Shown in pieces: positions 8,787 through 19,582 of a stretch of 64,000 bases of DNA. The stretch comes from a virus. Numbering within the stretch: the stretch's first letter is position 1; each line of letters starts with the position of its first letter. The stretch spans positions 1 through 64,000 of IMG/VR virus record IMGVR_UViG_3300030103_005573. The stretch is one strand, 5' to 3'. The translations under genes were made by a program, and so were the position numbers. The notes beneath the pieces were generated by a model. That model made no database searches. It was not told the DNA's origin and saw only the letters and a program-made list of their open reading frames with translations.

Positions 8787-11700
8787 TTAGTCTCCTCTCA
8801 AGTACGAACTTAAATTCCCACTGTTATTAGATAGATTAGAGACAGTATTTACACTACTACCTTCTTCCTCTTGTTGAATATAAAAATACTGATTGTATAA
8901 AGGAAGATTAAAAATCTGCTTTGCCTCGAAAAATTCTAGAAGAGCAGCCCGCTCGGCGTCAGTAAATACATTTTTAAACATTTTCACATACTCTACTGGC
9001 TCGATTGACCTGACTCTGCAAAGAATTTTTCCAGCCCCTAAATCTGGGTTATCAATTACTTTAGAATCTAATATGTTCCAATTATCTAACTTAAGCCTTT
9101 CTCGATTTGTTGACCTTCCCTCAATTGATGAGAAGCTATCAAGATATTCAACTACAGCTATCTGCCTATAATTCATCCAAAACGCTAAAAACTTAACATA
9201 TGATTTCATAGGGTCATCTGCTTCTGGGTATGGTGGGACATCTTTACTATCACTAAAAACGCTAACTGTATTTTCTGATGTAGCGGCTGGATCATTTATA
9301 AAAGGTCTTCTGGCTTTGTAGGTGTTTAAACTATCCAGAGATCCAATATTCGCTTCGCCTGAAACTGATGAAATCAATAACATGCTCTTTATCTGATTTG
9401 GAATTGATGCTAGTTCTTCAGACTCTATCTGATCTGCTATATTATCTGAAGTTAAACTTAGAATTTCCCTTAGTGAAACTAGTGAATTATAATACTGAAT
9501 TCCTGTGCTTGTAACTGATGTCTCTAATGTTTTTTCAAGCTCTAACTCGCCTAATAACATAAATGGAATTTTTATAGATCGATTTTTTGACACAGTATTT
9601 ATTACTGAATTTTCAGGGTCTTTTATTTTAGTATTCTTTATTTTTTTATCCACTTCGGATAAATAGCTACTGGCACTGTCACTAATAGAATTAGACCCAC
9701 CAATAACGCTTGCAATTAAGTCATCAGACTCACAAGGGGCAAAACCCTTCTTTTTTGTTGTATTATAAACTGTAGTTTTTACTTTCCCCTTTTGTACAAC
9801 AGGGCTAGAAAACTGAGGAGTTATTTCTGTCGAAATGTCTAGGGAATATTTGTCGCTAAGCGTATCTAGAACATTCAAGTATACCTGATTATTCTGTTGC
9901 TTTTCGTTTGTCTTATACTCTGGCAGATAAACATCGTAAATTCCCAAATCTTTGTTAAGATAATTTCTAGCGATAATATCTGAAAATATTTGTGCGTACT
10001 GGTTGTATGAATACTCTATTGCGCTATTCTTTATACTGTTTATATTTATCTGATTTATAGTATTTTTCTCGTGTGTTTTTACAGTCTTTGGAGTGAAATA
10101 AGACAAGGAAGAATTCCTGTATGACCCTCCAGGTATAGTTAAGTCGCCAGCCGCCTCAAAATATTTTGCAAATTCTTCTGCACCACGAGAACTAAATTCA
10201 TCTATAGTTAAAACATTAACACCCTTGTGTTGATCTTTGTTAAAAATATAATCATACCCGAGGGCTTTGTCTCTCCCTGTGTCTATGGGTAAAACATAAT
10301 CGTGGTTTGCTACAAGAACAAGACTATGATTTCCAGAGTTCGAGTTATTTCTTATGGGAGGGGCAGACACAGACGTTTTAGTTGTTAGCAGATTTGATCG
10401 ATTTGTTTTTTCTAGTTTTTGTAACAATGAAGTAATCTGATTGTCAAACAGTTTTTCAATCTCATCTAACAATGAAATTTTTACTCTGCTATTATTTCTT
10501 TTAAGGATTGTTGAGTACTCAGATGAAACTCTATCGCCTGAACTAGTCATCCCTAGGGCCAAACTTATATTATTGTACTCATCTAGTAATGCTTCTATTT
10601 CAGCTAAAACATTAACTGTTCTATCACCAATGCTAATATCTATAGAATCAATATTTTGCGCAAGACTGTCTGTCTTAAAATCATATATTTTTGTATTGTT
10701 TGTTCTGAGTGCAGTGATTATTTCATTTATGACCGATTTCCCTGTATAAAGAGCATTAGTTATATCCCTAATAAGATCAACTGAACTGTCCTGTACTGCG
10801 CAAGTTACCGAGTAGGAGTACCTTCCATTGTCTAGGTATTCTGACAAATTGTCATAACATTCATAAAAAACAAATTGTCCGTTTTGATTACCTCTTAAAA
10901 CATTAATATCAACTTCTTTAGCCGTCAAGATTCTCTTTTTAGGGTACTGACTTGTTGGCGTCATTTTAGACGAGTTCTCTACGGTTAACCCATTATTAGA
11001 AACATAAGATATTTCTTTTACATGATTCCTGTGGACTTCCACAGATAAGAGTTCTGCTTTTTTAGACGCCGGGAATAATCCATTTATCGCAGCATTAAAC
11101 AATGTGTCACTCTCGTAAACAAACGGATGAACAGAATTTTTAATTAAAAAAGATCGAATATCGAAAGCGAAGATAATTTTATTACTATTCTCAAGACCTC
11201 TGGATATCCATATATTAGAAAAGTTGTTCGTATCTTTTACTATTTTTGCAAACTCATATCTTTTTACAATACTTTGTTGTTCATTATTATCGGAGAGAAT
11301 AGCTTGATTTTCATTAGGAGAAGTCTTGTCTAGTGTTTGGAATATTTGTGAATCTGGTGATCTTACTGTTCGTTCTTCCTGTAGCCCTAAAAGCATCTTT
11401 TCTGGAGACGGGGAAACATATATGGTCCTCACTCCCAATGGAGTTCTTCTATCAACAAAATTCATCCCGGTATTTATAGAAAAATTGTCAACCGGGTTGG
11501 ATTCTGTTATTTTAGGAACTTTGTTATTATAAACAAAAGCATATACAGATAAATTACTAACATTACCTACCGAATTTGGTAATTCTAAATTCACTGTTTT
11601 AAGAATTGTGCTTCGGTCACTTTGCTCCTTAAACGCTTCCTCAAAAGGTATATCATATATTATAACATCCTTAAAAATACTTGATCCATTTCCATAATTT

Positions 11701-12080
11701 GAAACGTTTTTTTCTAAAACAATATCCCTCGTTATTAAATCAGTTGAGACTGGGGAGAAAGGAATCGAAGAGTCGAAAAGATAGCCTCTGTTCTGCACTG
11801 TTCTTTTTATGAAGTTGTTATAATCGTAAGTTGTAACATCCAGGCTGTTTAGACTAAGATATTCGTTATACCTCTGGGTAATAAAGTCAAGAATTTTTAT
11901 TGTTTCAGGATCAAGAGACAAAAACAGCCTTAGACTCATATTGCTAAACCTAGTCTCAGGAACTTGTCCCCTAACAGATAAATCTATAGACAAATTATTT
12001 GATTTTTTATTTGTGCCCTGGATTTCCGAAGTTTCATGAACTATCGAATCTATGACCAGCTTTGAGTTATTACTTAACAC
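8787..12080 (-). CDS. Large virion structural protein, unknown
   Basis: A 1097-residue protein without recognisable catalytic motif. The start is GTG at 12080, supported by a GAGGT ribosome-binding site seven bases upstream; the gap to the preceding gene is three bases. Composition is Asn/Ser/Ile-rich and largely β-prone. A helical, possibly coiled segment lies near residues 470-560 (IEALLDEYNNISLAL, LLDEIEKLFDNQITSLLQKL). A conserved-looking C-terminal portion around AVVEYLDSFSSIEG and FTDAERAALLEFFEAKQIF precedes a polar tail. Only one base separates it from the 5252-8785 gene, which suggests coupled translation and a shared sub-assembly. A baseplate or tail-periphery role is inferred from location. 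Confidence 0.65.
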   Translation of the reverse strand: MLSNNSKLVIDSIVHETSEIQGTNKKSNNLSIDLSVRGQVPETRFSNMSLRLFLSLDPETIKILDFITQRYNEYLSLNSLDVTTYDYNNFIKRTVQNRGYLFDSSIPFSPVSTDLITRDIVLEKNVSNYGNGSSIFKDVIIYDIPFEEAFKEQSDRSTILKTVNLELPNSVGNVSNLSVYAFVYNNKVPKITESNPVDNFSINTGMNFVDRRTPLGVRTIYVSPSPEKMLLGLQEERTVRSPDSQIFQTLDKTSPNENQAILSDNNEQQSIVKRYEFAKIVKDTNNFSNIWISRGLENSNKIIFAFDIRSFLIKNSVHPFVYESDTLFNAAINGLFPASKKAELLSVEVHRNHVKEISYVSNNGLTVENSSKMTPTSQYPKKRILTAKEVDINVLRGNQNGQFVFYECYDNLSEYLDNGRYSYSVTCAVQDSSVDLIRDITNALYTGKSVINEIITALRTNNTKIYDFKTDSLAQNIDSIDISIGDRTVNVLAEIEALLDEYNNISLALGMTSSGDRVSSEYSTILKRNNSRVKISLLDEIEKLFDNQITSLLQKLEKTNRSNLLTTKTSVSAPPIRNNSNSGNHSLVLVANHDYVLPIDTGRDKALGYDYIFNKDQHKGVNVLTIDEFSSRGAEEFAKYFEAAGDLTIPGGSYRNSSLSYFTPKTVKTHEKNTINQININSIKNSAIEYSYNQYAQIFSDIIARNYLNKDLGIYDVYLPEYKTNEKQQNNQVYLNVLDTLSDKYSLDISTEITPQFSSPVVQKGKVKTTVYNTTKKKGFAPCESDDLIASVIGGSNSISDSASSYLSEVDKKIKNTKIKDPENSVINTVSKNRSIKIPFMLLGELELEKTLETSVTSTGIQYYNSLVSLREILSLTSDNIADQIESEELASIPNQIKSMLLISSVSGEANIGSLDSLNTYKARRPFINDPAATSENTVSVFSDSKDVPPYPEADDPMKSYVKFLAFWMNYRQIAVVEYLDSFSSIEGRSTNRERLKLDNWNILDSKVIDNPDLGAGKILCRVRSIEPVEYVKMFKNVFTDAERAALLEFFEAKQIFNLPLYNQYFYIQQEEEGSSVNTVSNLSNNSGNLSSYLRGD

Positions 12081-12083
12081 TTG

Positions 12084-12977
12084 CTATACCTCAGATCCAT
12101 CATCGCAGATGTCAACAGGAGATGAAATATCATCCCTATTATAAGTTGGAGAAACATCACCAGAAGAAAACGATGTTGATATTTCTCGATCAGTCTCAAT
12201 ATCTAAAAAGAACTCAACATATTCCCCGTCAAGAACAGGAAAAAATGAATTTATTTCATCACTTGTGCCGTTGATGGTGCTAAGTAAATTTTGAGGAATT
12301 TGTTGCTCTTGTAAGGTATTTAAGTTTTCTAAATTATTATTTATAAACCCCAAAGGAACAAACCCTTGTTGTTCTGATGATGATACAAATACCTCTATAT
12401 CAAAATTCCCATTTTCTTTAAATACAGTATTCAGTTCTTGAACGCTAAATACCACGGAATCGTTACCTGCAAGCACAAAACTTGTCAATCCTGTTTCGGG
12501 GTCTTCTTCTGTTACATAATTAATATTAAGAGTTGCACTCATTTGAGGAATTATGTTTTCAGACATATATTCCACGCCCCTATCAAACGCAGCATCGCCA
12601 ATATCAAGAACACGGATATTCCAGCTTGGATAGTATTCTGAATTTGGGTCACTTGATCCCAGGACCCTATGGAATCTTGAGTTCCAAACATTTTCTTGAA
12701 TGCTATCGTCCGAATATGTCAACGAAGATAAAGAAACAGTAGATTGATTACCTGATTCAAACCTAGTTCTTGGTAAAAGTCTGGGTGTTTCTTGAGTAAT
12801 TCTATTTTCTATTTGATTTTGTGTCTCTTGTATGTCTCCATACTCACCATCATAGAGAATTCCAGTATCATAAAAAGCATAATAAAATGGCATAAATTCA
12901 CCTTTGGCAAATTTATTTTTACCATAAGGAGTAAGCTCAATAGCCAAGACTTCTTCTTTTTGGTTAAAAAATCTCAT
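12084..12977 (-). CDS. Virion structural protein, conserved marine-phage type
   Basis: A 297-residue acidic protein starting MRFFNQKEEVLAIELTPYG. Residues 15-40 (LTPYGKNKFAKGEF, then YYAFYDTGILYD) are a recurrent N-terminal pattern in jumbo and marine myophage virion proteins and match the N terminus of the 4143-5168 product in this window. The remainder is acidic and polar with no catalytic signature. It sits between the 2186-residue and 1097-residue proteins, 19 and 3 bases from them, and is surely translated with them. A connector or chaperone-like role for its large neighbours is possible, but nothing in the sequence proves it. Confidence 0.7.
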   Translation of the reverse strand: MRFFNQKEEVLAIELTPYGKNKFAKGEFMPFYYAFYDTGILYDGEYGDIQETQNQIENRITQETPRLLPRTRFESGNQSTVSLSSLTYSDDSIQENVWNSRFHRVLGSSDPNSEYYPSWNIRVLDIGDAAFDRGVEYMSENIIPQMSATLNINYVTEEDPETGLTSFVLAGNDSVVFSVQELNTVFKENGNFDIEVFVSSSEQQGFVPLGFINNNLENLNTLQEQQIPQNLLSTINGTSDEINSFFPVLDGEYVEFFLDIETDREISTSFSSGDVSPTYNRDDISSPVDICDDGSEV

Positions 12978-12996
12978 ACTTTAAATATTACCGTGC

Positions 12997-15900
12997 TCAA
13001 TTATTATTGTTTGTTGTTTTTGATGATGCAGTTGATTGTACTAGACTCTCTGTAGATTCCTCATACTCTTTACTAAGATCAGGTCGGAAACCAACTTTAG
13101 AATTAATCTTTACTGATTCTATCAAAGAACAGTAATCATATGGCCAATTATAAGTTGGACTTGACAAGGAGTGTTTAGAAATATAAGTATTCTTAGCAAA
13201 TTCATCTCGGTCGCCAAGAATCCTCTCAACTTGATCTTCTGGGAGCCCTTGTAAAGTCATAAATTCTTTTGCATTATCATATCCAAGAGCGTTTGGACCA
13301 TCAACTTCTTCAATAATCATTTCAGCATAAGTTGAATACCCTTTTTGTTTCACCTTAAACACTAACCATCGGATTTCAGGGAAGAATCCCTGCTTACAGG
13401 CTTTTTCTGCTATATCCAAAAGATCATAACGAGGATGTCCATCTCTGATCTTTGCATTAATATTTAATTGTTCTTTTAGCACTTCTGGGAATTGTGTTAT
13501 CTTATCCTCTACGTTGTCGCCGGGCATATAATGATCAATTGCAGAAAAACTAAACTTCATTTTTCTTGCTAGATCGGGCATAATACCCTGCCAAATATCA
13601 GATAAATCTTGCTTATTTAATTCGGCAGTATGTTCCATGAGATAAACAACAGGTATTTGCTTTATATCTTCTCCTGAAAGTATTTCATCGTATTCATCCC
13701 CGCCAAATGGGTTGATTGTATCGGCGATTGTTGGGTATCCCTTCGGAACAAGACCTAGAAGTTTTTGTGCAAGAACTGGTGGTAATGAATATTTGGTAAA
13801 GTTCTTGCGGAACTCTTTAATTTTTGGTCCCAATTCTCTTGGTGAAGCCTGGAGTGTGATAAGTTTTGAATCTCCTGATTCATCTACATAAAATGGCAAA
13901 GCAACAATTGCTTCTGATATTGTGTTTTCTTTATTGTCCGCAAGCTCGCCAAGCCTTTTGGCTTTTTTAGGGTCGAAACCTTTTCTTATAATTTCATCAG
14001 AATCAAATCCACAAAGATCCGCAAGAGAAGTCACAGATCTACTAGAGTCAATTACAAATTTTGGAACCTTTCGTACATATCGATAACTTCCAACTGTACC
14101 TACCATCCCGCCAATAAATCTCAAATTAGCCACAAGATCATATTCTTCATCTGCACCTGTTGGCACATCTTTAATATACATATAAACACCCTCACCCTCA
14201 TCAGGTGTTGAGCCATATTGGTGCCACATACCTTGAGCAGAACTTGTGAATTCTGATGGATTTACAGAAGAAGAGAAGTCATAATCTACCGCTATACTTG
14301 CTGGCGTTGAGGGAGAGGCATCTACACCTCCAGCAAAATCAGTTGTATTTATAATAGCTGAAGATTTTGCTGTACCAGTTATGACCTTGGTATTCATAGC
14401 GGTACCATTGACACTAGACACTATTCCAATTATTGCGCTTAGGCTACTGGGTCTAGACGCTATTACATCAATTTCTCCGTTAGAGGTGCAAAGCTGAATC
14501 GCATCCTCAATACGTGACGCTAGAACTGCGTTGCTACCCAATGAATTGATACCAACAACATAATTTGTCGCTGAAGCCCTTGAGGGAGAAGAGGTACTAT
14601 TGTCAAACTCAAAAGTAACTGCTGTTGTATTTGTTGTAATTATAATAGTCATACCAGAAGCAGCGGAACCATGATCTATTGCTGTAATAGTTGCGGATGC
14701 AGCAGCGGCGGATACGGCTTCTGCGGCAGGTGTTCTTATGATATTTGGGAAATCAAGGATTGGGCTTTCCCACTTGGGCATTATTGTCCACTTGTTTGGG
14801 TCTGCTGACCTGTAAGAAGATCCTGCCGAGGTTGGAAACTCGTTGCCTATATTTATAGAGGCGTCGATATCCATTCTATTAAGCCAAGCACGATTCCACT
14901 TATAGGTAGGAGTTGTATTTGTTTCTATCGTATTTCCGTAAGAGTCAATAAAGGAACCCGATGTCGCATCGTAATAACTACCGCTCTCATTCAAGAAGTC
15001 TACAAAAACCTCGCCACGGTCATTATTTAAAATTTCTTCTAGCGTATATTCTTGTTTGTCCCCAGTAGGCATAAATGTAATGCGAGCCAAAGAGGGTCCG
15101 TAATAATATGGCGGTGTAAACGGTGCAAATTCACCACGATGCTTGGGCCATGATGATCCAGATGGTGTCCAAGACCCAGACCCAGCAGCAATCTCCCAAG
15201 GTTGTAATATATAACTTGTATTAGTTGCTGGGCCAAAGGCTGCTGGGTTACTGTACATGTTAAACTGGTTTGTTTTCATTAATCCAATCTCCATCATGTA
15301 CGCTTTTGATGAATCAACAGTTACCGTGCGAGCAGCGGCTGTAACCTCTTGAGAACCCTTCGAAGGGCTACCAAATTGAGATACAAACTTTGTAAGTTTT
15401 CCAGGCGAGCCAAATTTATTTTGTTTTGTTTTTAAGAAAAATTGTGGAACATTGGCAAGGAAATTGGATACTGCCTTCTTATAAAGATTGTTAGAATCTA
15501 CCTGACCTTCTGTAAAAGATGCCGTAACATCTAGATGAAGAAAACTATTAATATCAGACATAACCGTTGCTAACGACCCGGTTGTTGTATCTAAATCAGC
15601 AGTTAGGTAATCCTCTGGAGCTAGAATAGATTCAAAAGGTAATCTATCCGCCCAGAAAAGAGCGTTGACGTCTGGGTCTGTCCAATCAAAATTCTCTCTG
15701 TTTCTTCTAGAGTTTCCTGGTATTGTACCTGAAACATTGGCTGTTCCTGTTAATTCGCCATACAGACCCCCAAACAATGGATAACCTATTTTATATCCTG
15801 GAAACGTGCCATCACCAGCGGCTGATGTTGATTCCTTCTTGTCGTATTGTCCAGTGTTTCTTGTTACTCGACGAATTGGAAAATCAACTGCCACACCTGA

Positions 15901-18900
15901 CTTAATAGAGTTATACATGATGCCTGGGGCGAAATATGGTCGTAACATAGTTCGCCACTGGCTAGCTTGCCCGGCTCCCGAGCCTGCAAATTTTGTGACT
16001 GTTCCATATGATTGGGAGAAAAGTGTTGATATCTCAAGAGTTCTATTCATTGGATAAAAACTATCATAAGGCAATATCTTCATAATTACATCAGAACTTA
16101 TCTCAAAATGTCGAGGGTAATCATTGAAAATATAATTAACATCTCCCTTATCATAGGACATGAAATCAGACAAAAATTCTATGTTATCCGTAGTAGCATA
16201 TCTTGTATAGAAGTCTGTATTTGTTCCATCAAAATTATTTACATTTGCTCCCGTTATCTCTAACGAAGATGAAATTGCAGTAAATAAAGTTCGATTAGTT
16301 TTAAATTCAGAAATATGTTCACTTATACGGTATTCTGGGATAATTGTATGTGCCTTGCCTTTAAGCCTTAACTCACTTACCCACTCGTCATAATTATTAT
16401 AAAATGGGTAAACCCTTTCAGCAAGACCGCCCTTGTTTTGTCCATCCACGAATATACGCTCAGAAGCAGCAGTCCATGCAGGGCGAGAAAAAGCTCCACC
16501 AGGAATGCGTGGCTCACAATTCGTATTGGTAGAAGCAACTGTACCAGTTTCAAAAGCAATACTATAAACATATTGTGAACTTACTATTGATGTAGAATCA
16601 TAAGAACTTGTTCCGGCGTTATTAGATGGTGTAGAATCTGTAACAGAATCAATTACTGTACCATAATGAACGCTCATTAACTCACCACAAGCAGTAGTAG
16701 ACTGTCCAGCAAGAATAACAGACGCAGATAATGATCCTGTTTCAAAAGTTGACTGAGCATAGGTATTAGATAAGTCAGACCATAGATAAGAATCCATAGG
16801 CCATATAGAAGCAGACCCTGGTCCTGTTAACTTTGGAGTGAAAGCGTTTTTTAGATTGTACGGTGTTTGGTCGCCAAGTTGGACTACAAATCCTTGTGAG
16901 TTCGTAAAAGGAGATCTCAATCTTGGAACCTGCCTATTATCCCTATCCCTAATTGTTGGTACATAAAAAAGAGTATCAAAATTAGGATAGAAAGTTGTTA
17001 CGGTTTCAATATCCGCATCATTTTTCCAAAATGAATTTGCAAAAGATAGACGAGCACGACTCCCTGAAAGATAGGTATTTATCTCTTTTGGGAAAATTGT
17101 TTCACCATAAGCAAACATTTTTATTATGTTAACACCATTTAGAGCACGAGATGTGTCACTATTTAGTTGTTCTCGTAATACCTCATATGGTCGCTTAACT
17201 TTATTATGAGACGCTTTAATATTGCCAATAAGTTGCCTGTTAAGTTCTCGGTTAGCAAAACCCATCAAAGAGTTTCCATAACTGTACTGTAAATTTAGTG
17301 TCGTTTTGTTACTTGAGTCTTTTGCTGGAGTTCCAACAATTGTTTCAATTTGATGTACTAACGGAATATAACGAGATGTTACTGGGGGCTCTGTAAATCT
17401 CTGAGAGTAATAGTTTATTATTGTATTACCTGCTTGATCAGTAGATGTGCGACTTTGCGTTGCAACATCATTATCAACACCATTCCTAGTTAGGCGCTCT
17501 TCCGGGAGTAATTCATAGATATTATTATTTCTTAAATAAGTTGCCCCATTTTGATACCTTGATTGAAGTTGTGCCCATGGAGCTGTGTATGGATTTGAGG
17601 ACCAAACATAATATTGATTACCATCAATCCAGGTAAAATCGCCCGTTCCCGCATTAAAGGAACTGGGAATACCTGTGCTAAGATTTGTTTTTGATAGAAT
17701 AATATTCTCTGGGTATCTTGACCTTGCAAGTACATAATTGTTATATGTTTTTGAGTCAGAGCCGGAAAGAGCAAAAAACCACTGCGTACTATCTCCTGCT
17801 GGTATTGGTCTTGTTACAAAGTAGGCATCATATATTGTCCCTGTTATAAATGTATTATTTGAGGGTATCACTCGTTGAGTTTGATTTCTCTGTGTTTTAT
17901 TTACTGATGCTATTGTTGTACTACCTGATACAAAACCTCCGAATTCTGTGTGTGTAGACAATCTCTTGATAAATGGGTTGCGAACAGGTAAATTCCTAAA
18001 AGGGAGAGCACTGTTAGATGAGAACTGATCAGAAGTTACATCACGAAACTGTTGCTTAGAGTCAACCTTAGCGCCCGGTGATGAAAAACGATTTACAATA
18101 ATAGTCTCATTTGTTTTCCTCGAAGCTATTTGTCGAGGTGATGGGAAATCTGCTGACCCTGTTAATCCTAGTGCTCTGCGAGAGGGAGTTGTTAAAAAAG
18201 CACTTGGCGTTTGATAATTATAATTTTCAGTATTGAATGCCAGGTCCATGTTAGTTGCAGACCTGTCTGAAGTCTGAACTATTTCATATCTCTTCTGAAA
18301 ATTACCTACCACACGAACGCTGTTAGATATAAATAAAGTTTGTATATTATCAATATTTACAGGGGCTTTAGCTGCTTGACCTCGCAAATAATGACCCCTT
18401 GGATTATTTCCAGAAACTTTATTAATGGCAGCAGAAGGTGATTTACCGCCAGCAAAAGCAGAAGTAGACCCAAAAGAACTAGCGATAAGACTTCCTGCAA
18501 ATAAAACCCCATTCACTGAAGGTCCTGGAATTGTAGTAGTAACAACAATCACTGCGCCAAGATTGTAAGCAGTAACACGTAGATTCTGATCGGTAGCACT
18601 GGCGTTTATACTTGTTACCAAAGAAGATGCCACATCTGTAACACTAGCAGCATCTTTTACGCCCGTAACACTATCAGTACTCTCATCCATATCGGCAGTA
18701 TTATCTAAGTCAGTCTCAAAATTAACACCACCCAAACTCAAAGTTACGTTTTTACCGTTATAATTTGAGGTGGCAAAGGATCCACCACCGATGCTAATTG
18801 TTATTGTGGCTATGGCAAAACCTCCATCCAATGATAAAGAAAATTGCTCTTTTCTCTCATTAGTTTGTAATAAGGCATTGTGTCGAGACTGGATTCCTCC

Positions 18901-19557
18901 AACATACCTCTGCGTGAAAGGACCTTGCATTGGTACCTCACCGCCGTAAGGCTGTATTTTATCATCATGTAAATTTGCAAAATCTAAATTTGGAAAACCG
19001 AAAGATGTTAATTTTGCTTGATATCCTGAACTCACACTGGAACTAAAGGCACTAAAAGGCAGTACTTGTTCTCCAGTAAAAGTTTTGCCGTCAAGAACTG
19101 CTTTAACTGTAGCACGTTTTTTAATCCCTGGAAATAACTCATCATTTATATCGAGATATTCCTCAAATTCACTAAAGACAATATTGTTGGCAAACCTTTT
19201 CTTGTTTAAAGGTTGATTACTCCCACCTTTAATGGAATTATCCATCTCAAGATTAAAAGAAGAAATTCTTTCCCTATCTAAATTTCTTTGTACTTGCACC
19301 TTTACAGATTGGTTAGTATAAAGATTATTAATGTTAAAGGATGAAGATAAAGGGGAATCATATCTGTTTGCGGAATTCTTCCACCAATTATAATTGTTTT
19401 TTTGATTCAGTCCGATCGGCGCATGATTATGCTTCCATCCCTTTGATCCCTGGAGTCTTTGCTGTAGAGTACTTCTTTGATTTGACCCTCCAATAATTCT
19501 TTTAGAACTCTGTGGGGGAGCCGTATCTACAGTTATTTTATTTGCGTTTCTAACCAT
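12997..19557 (-). CDS. Giant virion protein (2186 aa) with two copies of an internal β-domain
   Basis: The largest product in the window. The N terminus is basic and Gln/Asn-rich (KRIIGGSNQRSTLQQRLQG). Residues ~240-370 and ~1615-1745 are two related β-rich segments. Both have alternating Thr/Ile strands, a central V-x-x-I-x-S helix region and end with an FAGG(K/V) motif followed by Ser/Pro. This pattern is widespread in phage tail and adhesin proteins. The C-terminal ~350 residues change character to a charged, globular helical region (LADLCGFDSDEIIRKGFDPK, LPEDQVERILGDRDEFAK), so the protein is probably a long mosaic. It lies between the LamG-containing 19583-23263 product and the 297-residue protein. 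A tail-fibre or baseplate-arm role is likely; the length exceeds any T4 baseplate protein. Confidence 0.7.
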   Translation of the reverse strand: MVRNANKITVDTAPPQSSKRIIGGSNQRSTLQQRLQGSKGWKHNHAPIGLNQKNNYNWWKNSANRYDSPLSSSFNINNLYTNQSVKVQVQRNLDRERISSFNLEMDNSIKGGSNQPLNKKRFANNIVFSEFEEYLDINDELFPGIKKRATVKAVLDGKTFTGEQVLPFSAFSSSVSSGYQAKLTSFGFPNLDFANLHDDKIQPYGGEVPMQGPFTQRYVGGIQSRHNALLQTNERKEQFSLSLDGGFAIATITISIGGGSFATSNYNGKNVTLSLGGVNFETDLDNTADMDESTDSVTGVKDAASVTDVASSLVTSINASATDQNLRVTAYNLGAVIVVTTTIPGPSVNGVLFAGSLIASSFGSTSAFAGGKSPSAAINKVSGNNPRGHYLRGQAAKAPVNIDNIQTLFISNSVRVVGNFQKRYEIVQTSDRSATNMDLAFNTENYNYQTPSAFLTTPSRRALGLTGSADFPSPRQIASRKTNETIIVNRFSSPGAKVDSKQQFRDVTSDQFSSNSALPFRNLPVRNPFIKRLSTHTEFGGFVSGSTTIASVNKTQRNQTQRVIPSNNTFITGTIYDAYFVTRPIPAGDSTQWFFALSGSDSKTYNNYVLARSRYPENIILSKTNLSTGIPSSFNAGTGDFTWIDGNQYYVWSSNPYTAPWAQLQSRYQNGATYLRNNNIYELLPEERLTRNGVDNDVATQSRTSTDQAGNTIINYYSQRFTEPPVTSRYIPLVHQIETIVGTPAKDSSNKTTLNLQYSYGNSLMGFANRELNRQLIGNIKASHNKVKRPYEVLREQLNSDTSRALNGVNIIKMFAYGETIFPKEINTYLSGSRARLSFANSFWKNDADIETVTTFYPNFDTLFYVPTIRDRDNRQVPRLRSPFTNSQGFVVQLGDQTPYNLKNAFTPKLTGPGSASIWPMDSYLWSDLSNTYAQSTFETGSLSASVILAGQSTTACGELMSVHYGTVIDSVTDSTPSNNAGTSSYDSTSIVSSQYVYSIAFETGTVASTNTNCEPRIPGGAFSRPAWTAASERIFVDGQNKGGLAERVYPFYNNYDEWVSELRLKGKAHTIIPEYRISEHISEFKTNRTLFTAISSSLEITGANVNNFDGTNTDFYTRYATTDNIEFLSDFMSYDKGDVNYIFNDYPRHFEISSDVIMKILPYDSFYPMNRTLEISTLFSQSYGTVTKFAGSGAGQASQWRTMLRPYFAPGIMYNSIKSGVAVDFPIRRVTRNTGQYDKKESTSAAGDGTFPGYKIGYPLFGGLYGELTGTANVSGTIPGNSRRNRENFDWTDPDVNALFWADRLPFESILAPEDYLTADLDTTTGSLATVMSDINSFLHLDVTASFTEGQVDSNNLYKKAVSNFLANVPQFFLKTKQNKFGSPGKLTKFVSQFGSPSKGSQEVTAAARTVTVDSSKAYMMEIGLMKTNQFNMYSNPAAFGPATNTSYILQPWEIAAGSGSWTPSGSSWPKHRGEFAPFTPPYYYGPSLARITFMPTGDKQEYTLEEILNNDRGEVFVDFLNESGSYYDATSGSFIDSYGNTIETNTTPTYKWNRAWLNRMDIDASINIGNEFPTSAGSSYRSADPNKWTIMPKWESPILDFPNIIRTPAAEAVSAAAASATITAIDHGSAASGMTIIITTNTTAVTFEFDNSTSSPSRASATNYVVGINSLGSNAVLASRIEDAIQLCTSNGEIDVIASRPSSLSAIIGIVSSVNGTAMNTKVITGTAKSSAIINTTDFAGGVDASPSTPASIAVDYDFSSSVNPSEFTSSAQGMWHQYGSTPDEGEGVYMYIKDVPTGADEEYDLVANLRFIGGMVGTVGSYRYVRKVPKFVIDSSRSVTSLADLCGFDSDEIIRKGFDPKKAKRLGELADNKENTISEAIVALPFYVDESGDSKLITLQASPRELGPKIKEFRKNFTKYSLPPVLAQKLLGLVPKGYPTIADTINPFGGDEYDEILSGEDIKQIPVVYLMEHTAELNKQDLSDIWQGIMPDLARKMKFSFSAIDHYMPGDNVEDKITQFPEVLKEQLNINAKIRDGHPRYDLLDIAEKACKQGFFPEIRWLVFKVKQKGYSTYAEMIIEEVDGPNALGYDNAKEFMTLQGLPEDQVERILGDRDEFAKNTYISKHSLSSPTYNWPYDYCSLIESVKINSKVGFRPDLSKEYEESTESLVQSTASSKTTNNNN

Positions 19558-19582
19558 TTAATAATTAGTCTCTTTTAATCAA

